In this document: one piece after another, positions 38,928 through 45,935 of the stretch
Position numbering within the stretch: position 1 is the first letter of the stretch
Layout of the letters: every line of letters starts with the position of its first letter
Assembly: GCF_016863295.1 (NCBI RefSeq)
Contig: NZ_BOOP01000057.1
Coordinates: 1-45,935 of the forward strand
Source: Planotetraspora phitsanulokensis
GTDB lineage: Bacteria > Actinomycetota > Actinomycetes > Streptosporangiales > Streptosporangiaceae
Direction of reading: 5' to 3'
Length of the DNA stretch: 45,935 nucleotides
Notes under the pieces: generated by a model
What the model saw: the letters and a program-made list of their open reading frames with translations, nothing else
The model's database searches: none
Told to the model about the DNA's origin: nothing
Position numbers and translations under genes: made by a program

Positions 38928-40073
38928 TTACCGCACCGTGCGGAAGAAGGCCCGGATGTCCTCTACGAGCAGTTCAGGCGCCTCCATGGCGGCGAAGTGG
39001 CCGCCCCGGTCGAATTCCGACCAGTGCACGACCTTGTGGTCGCGTTCGGCGATCCGGCGGACGCCCGGGTCACCCGGGAAGACGGCGACGCCGTGCGGCA
39101 GCGGCGAGTACTCGGCGGCCTTGCCCCATGACTTCTGGGTCTCCTTGTAGAGGCGGGCCGACGATGCGGCGGTCCCGGTGAACCAGTAGACGCTGATGTC
39201 GGTGAGCAACTGGTCGACGTCGACCGCGTCTTCGGGAAGTTCCCGCGCCGGGTCGGTCCACTCCTTGAACTTCTCGGCGATCCACGCCAGCTGCGCGGCG
39301 GGAGAGTCGTGCAGGCCGAACGCCAGTGTCTGCGGCCGGGTCGCCTGTATCACCGCGTAGCCCGCGCGGTCTTGGTCCTGGTACTGGCCGAGTCGGGCGA
39401 GCTCGGCCTCGGTAAGCCCCTCGAACTCGGCCGGGTCGCCCGTCGGGAAGCCGAGGCCGCCGTTGACGTGCACACCCACGACGTGCGCGGAGTCGGCGCG
39501 GCCGAGCATCGGTGAGATGACCGCGCCGCTGTCCCCGCCCTGCGCGCCGTAGCGGTGGTAGCCCAGGCGACGCATCAGCTCGGCCCACGCCCCGGCGACC
39601 CGGTTCAGATCCCAGCCGGTCTCGGTGGTCGGCCCGGAGAAGCCGAACCCGGGGATCGACGGGGCGACGACGTGGAACGCGTCGGCCGGCTCGCCGCCGT
39701 GCGCGGCAGGCTCGGTGAGCGGCCCGATGACCTTCGTGAACTCGGCGACCGAGCCGGGCCAGCCGTGCGTGATGATCAGCGGGAGCGCGTCCGGCTCGGG
39801 CGAGCGGACATGCAGGAAGTGGACGTTCTGCCCGTCGATGTGGGTCGTGAACTGCGGGAACGCGTTCAATCGCGCTTCGGCGGCGCGCCAGTCGAATCCG
39901 GTGCGCCAGTACTCGGCCAGCCGGCGCGCGTAGTCGACCGGGACGCCGTACGACCAGTCGACCCCGGGCAGTTCGTCCGGCCAACGGGTAGCGGCGAGCC
40001 GGTCGCGCAGGTCGTCAAGTTGCGCCTGCGGGACGTCGATACGGAACCGGTTGATCTGCGTGTCGTCGTTCAT
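38928..40073 (-). CDS. Epoxide hydrolase with EHN N-terminal domain
   Basis: 381 aa. The EHN N-terminal region ('[37 protein letters not shown]' in shortened form) wraps the fold. The alpha/beta core has HGWPGS (oxyanion hole), nucleophile elbow 'QGGDSGA' with Asp as nucleophile, cap-domain tyrosine in '[10 protein letters not shown]', and the base in '[13 protein letters not shown]'. This is the microsomal/juvenile-hormone-like epoxide hydrolase class. An ACAGTA (40081-40086), read TACTGT on the minus strand, lies 7 nt before ATG 40071-40073, suggesting a leaderless message; a GTG at 40082 is the alternative start. It is divergent from the WYL regulator, its likely controller. Confidence 0.93.
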   Translation of the reverse strand: MNDDTQINRFRIDVPQAQLDDLRDRLAATRWPDELPGVDWSYGVPVDYARRLAEYWRTGFDWRAAEARLNAFPQFTTHIDGQNVHFLHVRSPEPDALPLIITHGWPGSVAEFTKVIGPLTEPAAHGGEPADAFHVVAPSIPGFGFSGPTTETGWDLNRVAGAWAELMRRLGYHRYGAQGGDSGAVISPMLGRADSAHVVGVHVNGGLGFPTGDPAEFEGLTEAELARLGQYQDQDRAGYAVIQATRPQTLAFGLHDSPAAQLAWIAEKFKEWTDPARELPEDAVDVDQLLTDISVYWFTGTAASSARLYKETQKSWGKAAEYSPLPHGVAVFPGDPGVRRIAERDHKVVHWSEFDRGGHFAAMEAPELLVEDIRAFFRTVR

Positions 40074-40080
40074 GTCCGTC

Positions 40081-40118
40081 ACAGTAGGAGTCGGTTAGGA
40101 CAGGTCCGGTCCTAGGAT
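40081..40118. promoter_or_regulatory. Back-to-back leaderless promoters with an inverted-repeat operator
   Basis: TACTGT on the minus strand (40081-40086) and TAGGAT on the plus strand (40113-40118) each end exactly 7 nt before an ATG (40073 and 40126). Between them TAGGAC (40096-40101) and GTCCTA (40109-40114) form an inverted repeat, overlapping the plus-strand -10. WYL regulators commonly act on such sites. Confidence 0.6.
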
Positions 40119-40125
40119 GGCCACC

Positions 40126-41076
40126 ATGTTGGAGACATCGGCGCGGCTGCTGCGACTGCTGTCGCTCCTGCAGATGCCGAGGGACTGGCCGGGGGCGGAC
40201 CTCGCCGAGCGGCTGGGCGTCTCGGCCCGGACCATCCGCCGCGACGTGGACCGGCTGCGCGAGCTCGGATACACCGTGCACGCCACCGCCGGGACGCCCG
40301 GGTACCGCCTCGGCGCCGGTACCGGGGTCCCGCCGCTGCTGCTCGACGACGACGAGGCCGTCGCGGTCGCTGTCGGACTCGGCACCGCCGCGGTCTCCGG
40401 CGTGGCGGGGATCGAGGAGACCTCGGTCCGCGCGCTGGTCAAACTCGAGCAGGTCCTCCCGCCCCGGCTCCGGCATCGCGTCAGCGCCCTGCGCTCGGCC
40501 ACGGTCCCGTTGGCATCCCCGGCCGGCGCGATCGACCCGGCCCTGCTCACCGCGATCGCCACGGCCGTTCACGATCGGGAGAGCCTGCGGTTCGACTACC
40601 GTGCCCGCGACGGCGCCGAGGGCCGCCGCACCGCCGAGCCGCACCGGCTGGTGAGCTCGGGACGCCGCTGGTACCTGGTGGCATGGGACACCGGTCGGCG
40701 TGACTGGCGCACGTTCCGCGTCGACCGGATGCGGCTGCGCACGCCGAACGGGCCGCGCTTCGCTCCCCGCGAGCCGCCCGGCGGCGACCTCACCCGCTAC
40801 GTGTCGGAGCAGATCTCTACCCATCCGTACCGTTACCGCGGCCGGTTCACGGTGCACGCACCCGCCGACGTCGTCGCCACCCGGATGCCGCCCACCGTCG
40901 CGGTGGTCGAACCGGCCGCGGACGACACGTGCGTGGTCAACGCCGGCTCCAACTCCCTCGACGAGCTTGCGGCGTGGGTCGCGCGACTCGGCGCCCCATT
41001 CGAGGTGCACGAGCCGCCCGAACTCATCGAACACGTCCGCGCGCTCGGCGCCCGCCTCCTCGACGCGGCGCGTTAG
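40126..41076 (+). CDS. WYL-domain HTH (YafY/DeoR-type) regulator
   Basis: 316 aa. Winged helix at about 2-58 ('TSARLLRLLSLLQMPRDWPGADLAERLGVSARTIRRDVDRLRELGY' in shortened form). The WYL ligand domain is at about 140-215 ('RLVSSGRRWYLVAWDTGRRDWRTFRVDRM', with the W-Y-L triad as WYLVAW), followed by the WCX C-terminal extension. Such regulators sense nucleic-acid or small ligands. ATG 40126 fits the family start and the leaderless promoter; ATG 40117 lies inside the -10 box and is rejected. A strong terminator follows at 41130. Confidence 0.92.
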   Translation: MLETSARLLRLLSLLQMPRDWPGADLAERLGVSARTIRRDVDRLRELGYTVHATAGTPGYRLGAGTGVPPLLLDDDEAVAVAVGLGTAAVSGVAGIEETSVRALVKLEQVLPPRLRHRVSALRSATVPLASPAGAIDPALLTAIATAVHDRESLRFDYRARDGAEGRRTAEPHRLVSSGRRWYLVAWDTGRRDWRTFRVDRMRLRTPNGPRFAPREPPGGDLTRYVSEQISTHPYRYRGRFTVHAPADVVATRMPPTVAVVEPAADDTCVVNAGSNSLDELAAWVARLGAPFEVHEPPELIEHVRALGARLLDAAR

Positions 41077-41129
41077 ACGGCAGGCGGTGCGAGACGTTCG
41101 AAGGTCTGACCGCGGTCGATCGATCGGGT

Positions 41130-41161
41130 AGGGCCGGCCCATGTGGCCGGCCCTGCTTTTT
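41130..41161 (+). terminator. Rho-independent terminator after WYL gene
   Basis: AGGGCCGGCC (41130-41139) and GGCCGGCCCT (41145-41154) pair perfectly over 10 bp around CATGT, followed by GCTTTTT. It lies 54 nt after the WYL stop and may also serve the convergent propeller gene. Confidence 0.92.
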
Positions 41162-41171
41162 CACCAGCGGA

Positions 41172-42509
41172 TCAATCCGTCACGATCAACAGCCGGTCAC
41201 TGCGGAGATTGAAGATCGCGGTGCCGCTCCACCCGATGCCGACCACACCGTCACGGGCCTGCCTGACGGCCAGGCGCCCAGACGTGAGGTCGCCGTCGGA
41301 CGGCGGCCGGTCCGGCAGCCTCATCGAGTGCAGTAGCCGCCCGGTGTGCACGTCCAGCACGAGGAGATCGGTGCGCCCCTGCCGGGGCTGCCCCGTCCGT
41401 TCCGGCAGGGGCTGCCGCACGACGTACACCCTGTCCTGGACGATCAGGGGGCCGCCGAGGGTGGTGCCCTCGGTGGGCTCGTACGACCATGTCGGCCACC
41501 CGTCGCTCAGGCCGTACGCCTGAATGGGGTCGGAGAGGGCTCGGTCGGTCGTGGCGAGCGTCAGCAGTACGCCGCTTCCCGCACCCACCGTCACATGGTC
41601 GTCGGGGATCCGCAGCGTGTGGATCGCGGGCTTCGGACCGGAGAGGTCGACGACCGCGCCCTGACCGTATTGCTGCCAAAGACCCGTGGCCAGGGTGTGG
41701 TCGTCGGCCGGCTGAAAGTCGTTCAGCCCTTGGGGAAGCCGCCAGCGCTCGGTGCCGCGTCCTGCGTCCAGGGCGACGAGAGAGACGCTGTCGCCACCAC
41801 ACCGCTGGGGTGTCACGAGCACTCCGGGCATCGCATAGCGGACTCCGGACCTCCACTCGCATCCCTCGGGGGCCATGGCCGTCCACAGGAGGGCCCCGTC
41901 ATTCTCCGAGAAGGCGTCCAGCCGGTGCCGATTCGCGGTCACCACCCGGCCGTCCGTCGCTCGTACGTCGTCGAAGGCAGCGGAGCCGCCGTCGTACGGG
42001 GCCTCGGCGTGCCAGCGCGGTCGCCCACTGCGCGGGTCGACGCCGACGACCACGTCGTCCTTCCACCACAGCGCCACGGTGCCGTCCGCGAAGCTCACCT
42101 CGCCGAGTTCCGCGCCGTCGCGGCCGTAGCGCCAATAGTCATTGCCGGTGCGCAGATCTCGGGCCACCACCCCGTCGCTCGACGGGTCGATCGTGAGGCC
42201 CCCGAGCACACCGTACGTGTCGGAGGTGGTCCGCATCACCCGGCTCGGCGCAGACGGCGCCTCGTTCCCCAGCGCCTCCGGGAACGCCCCCTGCGCGCCG
42301 CTGATGTGTTCGTGGAATCGCGTCAGGTGCGTCCAAACCAGCCATCCGGAGACGGCCAGCGCCAGCGCGGCGACGACGATCAACGGACCGCGTGCCGCGC
42401 GCAGGGCACGTCCGGCCGGCTCCTGCTCGCCCGCCCGGCGCTCGGGCTCCGGCATCTCCTCATGGCCCTGCCGAACCCGGCCGTCAACGCGGTCCGCTCC
42501 CTGTGACAT
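41172..42509 (-). CDS. Membrane-anchored PQQ-like beta-propeller protein
   Basis: 445 aa. An N-terminal cytoplasmic, charged segment is followed by one hydrophobic helix (about 44-65, 'PLIVVAALALAVSGWLVW'). The remainder is an outward-facing propeller of PQQ-binding-like repeats with Trp-rich blades: 'VVARDLRTGNDYWRYG', 'VVGVDPRSGRPRWHAEAPY', 'VALDAGRGTERWRLPQG' and 'LVLDVHTGRLLHSMRLP'. No quinone-site residues are obvious, so a scaffolding or sensing role is more likely than dehydrogenase activity. The frame is open far upstream. ATG 42507-42509 is supported by TAGAGT on the minus strand 8 nt earlier, consistent with a leaderless start; MPEPERRAGE, 20 residues further in, is an alternative. 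It is divergent from the SARP gene at 42700. Confidence 0.8.
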   Translation of the reverse strand: MSQGADRVDGRVRQGHEEMPEPERRAGEQEPAGRALRAARGPLIVVAALALAVSGWLVWTHLTRFHEHISGAQGAFPEALGNEAPSAPSRVMRTTSDTYGVLGGLTIDPSSDGVVARDLRTGNDYWRYGRDGAELGEVSFADGTVALWWKDDVVVGVDPRSGRPRWHAEAPYDGGSAAFDDVRATDGRVVTANRHRLDAFSENDGALLWTAMAPEGCEWRSGVRYAMPGVLVTPQRCGGDSVSLVALDAGRGTERWRLPQGLNDFQPADDHTLATGLWQQYGQGAVVDLSGPKPAIHTLRIPDDHVTVGAGSGVLLTLATTDRALSDPIQAYGLSDGWPTWSYEPTEGTTLGGPLIVQDRVYVVRQPLPERTGQPRQGRTDLLVLDVHTGRLLHSMRLPDRPPSDGDLTSGRLAVRQARDGVVGIGWSGTAIFNLRSDRLLIVTD

Positions 42510-42682
42510 GACCATGGACTCTAAGGGACTGGTAAGCGCCGACCCGGGGGTTTGTTTCGTCAGGGACACCACTGGAGCGCCCGCATCGACGAAGCCACCG
42601 ACACCGAAGGCGCTCATGTCACCGCCGTATGGGCCGGCTCGCCTGTCGAGTAGGTGGCGGGGTAGTCGGTTGTCGCCATGGT

Positions 42683-42698
42683 TCGGCAAAATTGCCGA
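42683..42698 (+). promoter_or_regulatory. Palindrome abutting the SARP start codon
   Basis: TCGGCAA (42683-42689) and TTGCCGA (42692-42698) are perfect inverted repeats around AA, ending 1 nt before the GTG at 42700. CAAAAT (42687-42692), a weak -10 match 7 nt before the GTG, sits inside it. This suits an operator controlling a leaderless message. Confidence 0.5.
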
Positions 42699-42699
42699 T

Positions 42700-45600
42700 G
42701 TGCGAGTGGGATTGCTCGGGCCCTTCGAGGTCCGGAACGGTGACGGGGCTGTGGTGGAGGTTCCTGGTGCTCGGTTGCGCGCGCTGCTGGCAGCGCTCGC
42801 TCTCGAACCCGGCCGGATCGTCACGCGTGCGAGGCTGGTGGACTGGATTTGGGGGGACCAGCCGCCCGCGGACGAGGTGAATGCCTTGCAGGCTTTGGTG
42901 TCCAGGCTGCGCAGGGTGTTGCCGGACGGTGTGATCGAGGCGGATTCCGGCGGGTATCGGCTGGCCGTGGCTCCTGATGCCGTGGACGTGGGCCGGTTCG
43001 AGCGCCTGGTCGGTCAGGCCCGTGCCGCCGAGCCCGCGGCACGGGCGGATCTGCTGCACTCCGCCTTGGCGTTGTGGCGCGGTACGGCAATGGCGGACAT
43101 CGCACTGCAGGACAGCGAAGCGTTCGACGCAGCTGTCGCGCGTCTGGACGAACTCCACGTTGCCGCGCTCGGGGATCGGGTGGATGCGGATATTCGCCTC
43201 GGCCGCGGCTCGGAGATGGTCTCCGAGCTGACCGAGCTGGTCGCCGCGTATCCGCTGCGGGAGGGGTTCGTGGCGGCCTTGATGCGAGCGCTCGCGGAGG
43301 CGGGGCGTGGCAATGAGGCATTGAACCTGTACCAGCGGACGCGTGAGCTACTCGCTGAGGAGTTGGGCGCCGATCCGTCGGCCGAGCTTTCCGCGCTGCA
43401 CACCGCGTTGCTGCGGGGTGAGCTGGGCGAGCGGGCGGAGAGCCGCAGGACGAACCTGCGCGCGGAGCTGACGAGTTTCGTCGGCAAGGACGATGACATC
43501 TCCGCGGTCGCCAATCTGGCCATCACGCACCGGCTGGTCACCTTGACGGGGGCGGGCGGCTCCGGCAAGACACGGCTGGCCACGGAGACCGCGCGGACGA
43601 TGCTCGCCGAGTTGCCGGATGGGGCGTGGCTGGTCGAATTGGCCTCGGTGCGGGCGGGCGGCGAGCTGGCGCAGGCCGCCATTACCGCGATCGGCCTGCG
43701 AGACCAGGCATTGCTCGGTGGTGCCCGGGCTGGGGACCCTACGGATCGGCTCATCACCGCGGTCCGGGATCGCGCGATCCTGCTGATCCTGGACAACTGC
43801 GAGCACGTGATCGAGGCGGCCGCGGCTTTCGCGGATCGGCTTTTGGGGGAGTGCCGGAGGCTGCGGATCGTGGCCACGAGCAGGGAACCGCTCGGTATCA
43901 CCGGGGAGGTGCTGTGGCAGGTCGAGCCACTCGCGCTGCCCGCGAAGGGAGCGGAGGCCTCCGAGGTCGGGGCCTCGCCCGCGGTGCGGCTGCTGCGGGA
44001 TCGCGCGGATTTGGTGCGCAAGGACATCGGCTCTGACGTGCACACCTTGTCGGCCATGGCACGGATCTGCCGGGCCCTCGACGGGGTGCCGCTGGCGATC
44101 GAACTGGCCGCGGCGCGGCTGCGCACCATGTCCGTCGATCAGCTGGCACATCGGCTCGATGACCGATTCCGTCTGTTGACCAGCGGCAGCCGTACCGTGC
44201 TTGCCCGGCACAAGACGCTGCGCGCGGTCGTGGACTGGAGCTGGGACCTGTTGACCGAGGCCGAACGCGGCGTGCTGCGGCGGCTGTCGGTGTTCTCCGG
44301 CGGGGTGAGCCTGGAAGCGGCCGAACGGGTGTGCGAGGACGAGGCGTTCGCCGGGGAGCACGTATTCGACGTGCTGACCGCGTTGATCGACAAGTCGCTG
44401 CTGGTCGCCGACGGCGAGGGCATGCCGCGCTACCGGATGCTCAACACCATCAGGGAATACGCGGCGGACCGGCTCGCCGAAGCCGGGGAAACCGACCTGG
44501 CGCGCCGGGCGCACCTTGCCTACTTCACCGAGCTGGCCGAGACCGCCGACCCGCACCTGCGCCGGGCCGAACAGCTGGAATGGCTGTCCACGCTCGAGAC
44601 CGAGCACGACAACATCAGCGCGGCCCTGCGCGGGGCGATCGCCGAGGGATGGGCCCAGGAGGCGATGCGGCTGGTCGCGGCCGTGGGCTGGTACTGGTAC
44701 CTCAGTGGGCACAGGGCCGAGGGCACCGAGTTGAGCATCGCCGCGGCCTCGCTGGACGGTGAGGTGTCCGATGAGGTGCGGGCGATGGCGTACGCCATCG
44801 TGACAGTGTTCGTGACCTCCGGGTACGGCGATCAGTATCAGGCGCAGGAGTGGATCCTCCAGGCGCACCGGGTCATCCAGCGCAGCGGGTATCGCCACCC
44901 GCTGCTCGGGTTCGTCGAGCCGCTGGCGCGGATGCTGCAGGAGCCGACGGAGTTCCTGCCCGCGTTCGACCCGCTCATCGCCGGCGACGATCCGTGGGTG
45001 CGCGCGCAGGCCAGGCTCTCTCGTGGCCGATTGCGGCTCACGCTCGGCCGCGACGAGACGGACGTTGACACCGACATCGAGATCGCCCTCACCGAGTTCC
45101 GCACGCTGGGTGACCGGTGGGGGATCTCCTCAGCGCTGACGTTCCTGGCCGATCGGCTCGCCATGCGCGGCGAGTTCGCACGCGCGTGTGAGCACTTCGA
45201 AGAGGCGGTCGCGGCGCTGACCGAGGTAGGCGCGGCCGAGGACGTGGTCAGTGCGCGGGCGCGGCAGGCTCAGCTGTACTGGCTGCTCGGCGACGAGCGA
45301 TCCAGCACGTCCGCCATGGCGGAAGCGCGGCGGTACGCAGGCGGGATCGCCTGGCCGGACGCGCTTGCCGAGCTGGCGCTTTCGGAGGCGCAACTGGCGC
45401 GCTGGCGCGGCGAGCCGGAGCAGGCGCACGAGCACCTGGCCGCGGTGTGGGCGCTCCTGCGCGACGCGGAAATAGGCGACTCCGTCCGCGCCAAGGCCAT
45501 GGACCTTTACGGCTACCTCACCGAGGATCTCGACAAGGCCCTCGCGCATCGGACCGAGGCGCTCCGCGCGGCTATGGAGTACACGTATCCACCGCTGATC

Positions 45601-45840
45601 GCCGAGGTGTTGATCGGGATCGCGGATCTCGCGCTTCGCCAGGGACAGTACGAGCAGGCCGTGCGACTGCTCGCGGCGAGCGACGGTGTGCGTGGTGCGT
45701 CGGATCGTTCGCTGCCGGACGTTGCCAGGATCACCGGGGACACGCGTGATCGCCTCGGTGAAACGGTGTTCACCGAGGCGATTCGTGATGGTGAGCGGCG
45801 GGATTGGCGTGAGCTGGCCGAGGTCACCCTCGCTTGGTGA
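42700..45840 (+). CDS. SARP/BTAD-NB-ARC ATPase-TPR transcriptional regulator
   Basis: 1046 aa. SARP winged helix at about 1-92 ('VRVGLLGPFEVRNGDG', 'ALVSRLRRVLPDGVIEADSGGYRL' in shortened form), BTAD at about 95-240 (ending 'EELGADPSAELSALHTALLRG'), NB-ARC-like STAND ATPase with Walker A GAGGSGKT (284-291), Walker B LLILDNCEHVIE (about 361-372), 'GVPLAIELAAARLRTMS' and 'DWSWDLLTEAERGVLRRLSVFSGG', then a TPR-like tail with 'LAMRGEFARACEHFEEAVAALTE'-type helices. It is the same type as the gene at 13613 and likewise converges with an ABC permease gene. GTG 42700 is chosen because it gives the canonical SARP start; the reading frame is open about 180 codons upstream, which is shadow of the propeller gene. 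Targets are probably the neighbouring exporter genes (inference). Confidence 0.9.
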   Translation: MRVGLLGPFEVRNGDGAVVEVPGARLRALLAALALEPGRIVTRARLVDWIWGDQPPADEVNALQALVSRLRRVLPDGVIEADSGGYRLAVAPDAVDVGRFERLVGQARAAEPAARADLLHSALALWRGTAMADIALQDSEAFDAAVARLDELHVAALGDRVDADIRLGRGSEMVSELTELVAAYPLREGFVAALMRALAEAGRGNEALNLYQRTRELLAEELGADPSAELSALHTALLRGELGERAESRRTNLRAELTSFVGKDDDISAVANLAITHRLVTLTGAGGSGKTRLATETARTMLAELPDGAWLVELASVRAGGELAQAAITAIGLRDQALLGGARAGDPTDRLITAVRDRAILLILDNCEHVIEAAAAFADRLLGECRRLRIVATSREPLGITGEVLWQVEPLALPAKGAEASEVGASPAVRLLRDRADLVRKDIGSDVHTLSAMARICRALDGVPLAIELAAARLRTMSVDQLAHRLDDRFRLLTSGSRTVLARHKTLRAVVDWSWDLLTEAERGVLRRLSVFSGGVSLEAAERVCEDEAFAGEHVFDVLTALIDKSLLVADGEGMPRYRMLNTIREYAADRLAEAGETDLARRAHLAYFTELAETADPHLRRAEQLEWLSTLETEHDNISAALRGAIAEGWAQEAMRLVAAVGWYWYLSGHRAEGTELSIAAASLDGEVSDEVRAMAYAIVTVFVTSGYGDQYQAQEWILQAHRVIQRSGYRHPLLGFVEPLARMLQEPTEFLPAFDPLIAGDDPWVRAQARLSRGRLRLTLGRDETDVDTDIEIALTEFRTLGDRWGISSALTFLADRLAMRGEFARACEHFEEAVAALTEVGAAEDVVSARARQAQLYWLLGDERSSTSAMAEARRYAGGIAWPDALAELALSEAQLARWRGEPEQAHEHLAAVWALLRDAEIGDSVRAKAMDLYGYLTEDLDKALAHRTEALRAAMEYTYPPLIAEVLIGIADLALRQGQYEQAVRLLAASDGVRGASDRSLPDVARITGDTRDRLGETVFTEAIRDGERRDWRELAEVTLAW

Positions 45841-45935
45841 ACGACTTGCGGGCCCACAGGTAGCCGATCAGCGCGAGGCCGGCGCACCAGGCGATCGCGG
45901 TGATGGTCGAGCTCGTTGATGGTGTGCCGGTGAGC
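45824..45935 (-). CDS. ABC-2 permease C-terminus, remainder beyond window edge
   Basis: Partial: the last 36 residues end at TGA (45824-45826) and the frame continues off the right edge. The peptide contains 'TAIAWCAGLALIGYLWARKS' and ends in a basic tail (FTKRG). A final transmembrane helix followed by R/K-rich residues is typical of DrrB-like ABC-2 permeases and resembles the end of the permease at 16766. It overlaps the SARP stop by 17 bp in convergent orientation. The rest of the gene and its ATPase should lie to the right. Confidence 0.75.
   Translation of the reverse strand, partial: LTGTPSTSSTITAIAWCAGLALIGYLWARKSFTKRG

Noticed and set aside
1-45935. A single biosynthetic gene cluster
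   Set aside because: Three SARP regulators and several pumps suggest it, but no PKS, NRPS, terpene, RiPP or other core biosynthetic gene is present in the window.

Overview
The window is a dense stretch of high-GC chromosome, most likely from a filamentous actinomycete. Reasons: strong G/C bias at third codon positions, GTG starts, three giant SARP/BTAD-ATPase-TPR regulators, Tat-type secreted phosphoesterases, F420-type flavoenzymes, MarR-GNAT and WYL regulators, and several starts that look leaderless (TANNNT -10 box 6-8 nt before ATG/GTG). A Streptosporangiales-like host (Nonomuraea/Actinomadura type) would fit, but this is an inference. No rRNA, tRNA, CRISPR array, transposase or prophage gene was recognised.

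Layout. 1-6.3 kb: a DUF4188 gene divergent from a SARP-AAA regulator (1000-4317), then a minus-strand set of a BASS-type transporter, a PmtA-like methyltransferase and a 2TM protein. 6.3-13.5 kb: plus-strand alpha/beta hydrolase, an unusual MFS-cNMP-binding-flavoprotein fusion (7165-10047), a Tat-exported phospholipase C and an epoxide hydrolase. 13.6-19.7 kb: a SARP-NB-ARC regulator convergent with a DrrAB-type ABC exporter, and a MarR-GNAT fusion with a palindrome over its start codon. 19.9-26.1 kb: a large secreted propeller-phosphoesterase preceded by a chimeric ABC-ATPase remnant, an HxlR regulator divergent from a DHA2 efflux pump, and a PPOX-fold protein. 26.1-29.4 kb: an LLM flavin oxidoreductase, an F420/PPOX oxidoreductase, tetR and an SDR. 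29.4-37.6 kb: minus-strand VOC, DUF6493, SWIM zinc-finger, DUF1963, DUF1707 and VOC genes and an MFS pump. 37.9-45.9 kb: LysR, an EHN-type epoxide hydrolase divergent from a WYL regulator, a membrane-anchored PQQ-like propeller protein, a third SARP regulator (42700-45840), and the C-terminus of an ABC permease convergent with it at the right edge.

How the genes work together. The region reads as a mosaic of small regulator-plus-effector modules for detoxification and efflux: HxlR/DHA2, TetR/SDR/F420-PPOX, MarR-GNAT/DrrAB, WYL/epoxide hydrolase and LysR/MFS. It is not one biosynthetic cluster. The best-supported unusual structure is the TetR module. The tetR gene is flanked by two inverted copies of a ~104-bp control block (27641-27744 and 28375-28478). 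Each copy carries a -35, a -10, the same 43-bp palindromic operator, the same ribosome-binding site and the same start-codon context. One copy drives the SDR. The other drives a 35-codon leader ORF whose stop overlaps the start of the F420/PPOX gene. Other notable items are the MFS-cNMP-flavoprotein triple fusion with a fresh 42-nt tandem duplication in its linker, the chimeric ABC remnant, and the repetition of the 'SARP-NB-ARC regulator convergent with ABC permease' arrangement at two places.
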